A program made the translations under genes and the position numbers. Of a stretch of 64,000 nt of DNA, positions 63,510 to 64,000 are shown piece after piece. Position 1 is the first letter of the stretch. Each line of letters begins with the position of its first letter. The notes under the pieces are model-generated. The model made no database searches, was not told the origin of the DNA, and saw only the letters and a list, made by a program, of their open reading frames with translations. Source of the DNA: Acidobacteriota bacterium (GTDB taxonomy: Bacteria > Acidobacteriota > UBA6911 > RPQK01 > JAJDTT01); contig JAJDTT010000255.1 of the NCBI GenBank assembly GCA_022827025.1, forward strand, positions 31,728 to 95,727, written 5' to 3'.

Positions 63510-64000
63510 ATGGCGAAACTGAACCATCGAATTCTGGCAATTGCATTTTTCGCCGTGATCGGATGCGTTCCCCTGTCCCAGGTGGCGTTCGAGTTGGCGC
63601 GGGGTGAACGCCCCCTCGTCGCCGAACTCGTGTCGAACGTGCCGACCGAGCAACACCTGAGAGATGTCGAGAACGAAATCGAGGAGACTTCCTGGTTCGC
63701 CCGAAACTCCCGCTCCCTGGTGCAGTTCATCTGGTTCCAACTGTCGGGGCAACCCGGCGAAAACACCTTGGTCGGGCGCGATGGCTGGCTGTTCTATCTT
63801 CCGACGGTCCGCTTCCTGGTCGAATCATTTCCACCTAGCGAGGCTCTGCAACCCGACTTCCAAGATCCCTTTGGCGCCGTCATCGACTTTCATGGGCAGT
63901 TGGCTGACCGGGGGATCCAACTGTTGGTGGTTCCGGTCCCCGGCAAGGCCAGCATTTATCCCGAACGGGTCAGTTCCCGAGCCGACCCCGGGAAGATCGC
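63510..64000 (+). CDS. AlgX/AlgJ-like SGNH O-acetyltransferase, N-terminal part
   Basis: Starts at ATG 63510 and runs off the right edge after 163 codons. An N-terminal signal anchor (ILAIAFFAVIGCVPLSQVAF) is followed by a linker and the conserved GRDGWLFYLP of the AlgX/AlgJ SGNH family, then an alpha/beta fold (QLADRGIQLLVVPVPGKASI). It likely accepts acetyl groups from the MBOAT protein and places them on the polysaccharide in the periplasm. The catalytic Ser/His block is not yet reached at the window end. Confidence 0.85.
   Translation, partial: MAKLNHRILAIAFFAVIGCVPLSQVAFELARGERPLVAELVSNVPTEQHLRDVENEIEETSWFARNSRSLVQFIWFQLSGQPGENTLVGRDGWLFYLPTVRFLVESFPPSEALQPDFQDPFGAVIDFHGQLADRGIQLLVVPVPGKASIYPERVSSRADPGKI

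Noticed and set aside
1..64000. CRISPR array, rRNA or tRNA genes
   Set aside because: No regularly spaced direct repeats and no rRNA or cloverleaf-capable segments were found on reading either strand.

Overview
The window looks like a chromosomal segment of an uncultured, GC-rich member of the Acidobacteriota. This is inferred from the gene families, not from a marker gene. The signs are an Oar-like TonB receptor with an N-terminal carboxypeptidase-regulatory domain, a GWxTD-domain protein, three CRTAC1-type FG-GAP proteins, a PSD1/DUF1501 secreted pair and several secreted sugar-active enzymes. No rRNA, tRNA or CRISPR array was seen.

Layout. 1-5.1 kb (+): the end of a polyamine-type ABC importer, a type I methionine aminopeptidase, and a DUF3311 protein coupled to a sodium:solute symporter. 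5.1-14.2 kb (mostly -): a molybdenum hydroxylase (form II CoxLMS-type) cluster with its maturation genes (coxG, coxS, coxL, coxM, coxD, coxE, mocA; xdhC beyond a rhomboid protease gene). 14.2-20.1 kb: a repeat-rich spacer, metK with a promoter, then the DUF1501 and PSD1 genes. 20.4-38.5 kb: a carbohydrate/secretion region with a TIM-barrel glycosidase-like protein, a four-gene operon (CRTAC1, polysaccharide-deacetylase-like protein, L-rhamnose mutarotase, sugar isomerase), a TonB receptor broken by one TAG codon, a GWxTD protein, a TPR-CRTAC1 pair, a DUF4838 glycosidase-like protein and a Gfo/Idh/MocA dehydrogenase.

38.5-49.5 kb is an accessory, island-like tract. It holds two tyrosine-recombinase remnants enclosing a coupled nucleotidyltransferase + 2H-phosphoesterase pair. 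An operon follows with a TIGR04255 protein, an XRE regulator and unknown proteins, with a strong promoter overlapped by a palindrome. Then come an hsdM remnant cut by a decayed IS, a DUF4145 protein and a membrane gene broken by TAG. A ~247-bp direct repeat carrying the 3' end of an EamA-type transporter gene lies at both ends (40.84-41.09 and 49.48-49.73 kb). 49.5-60.7 kb returns to core-like content: a split EamA transporter, a second TPR-CRTAC1 pair, two tandem GH20-N-like paralogues and a beta-propeller protein with a lipoprotein. At 60.7-62.1 kb a second small insertion (IS1380 and hsdM fragments plus a HepT-MntA toxin-antitoxin pair) sits directly in front of an MBOAT/AlgX-like polysaccharide O-acetylation locus that runs off the right edge.

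Best candidates for something undescribed are the NTase-2H pair and the TIGR04255-XRE operon. The recurrent single-stop gene interruptions, the CoxL active-site variant and the dispersed palindromic repeats also deserve checking.
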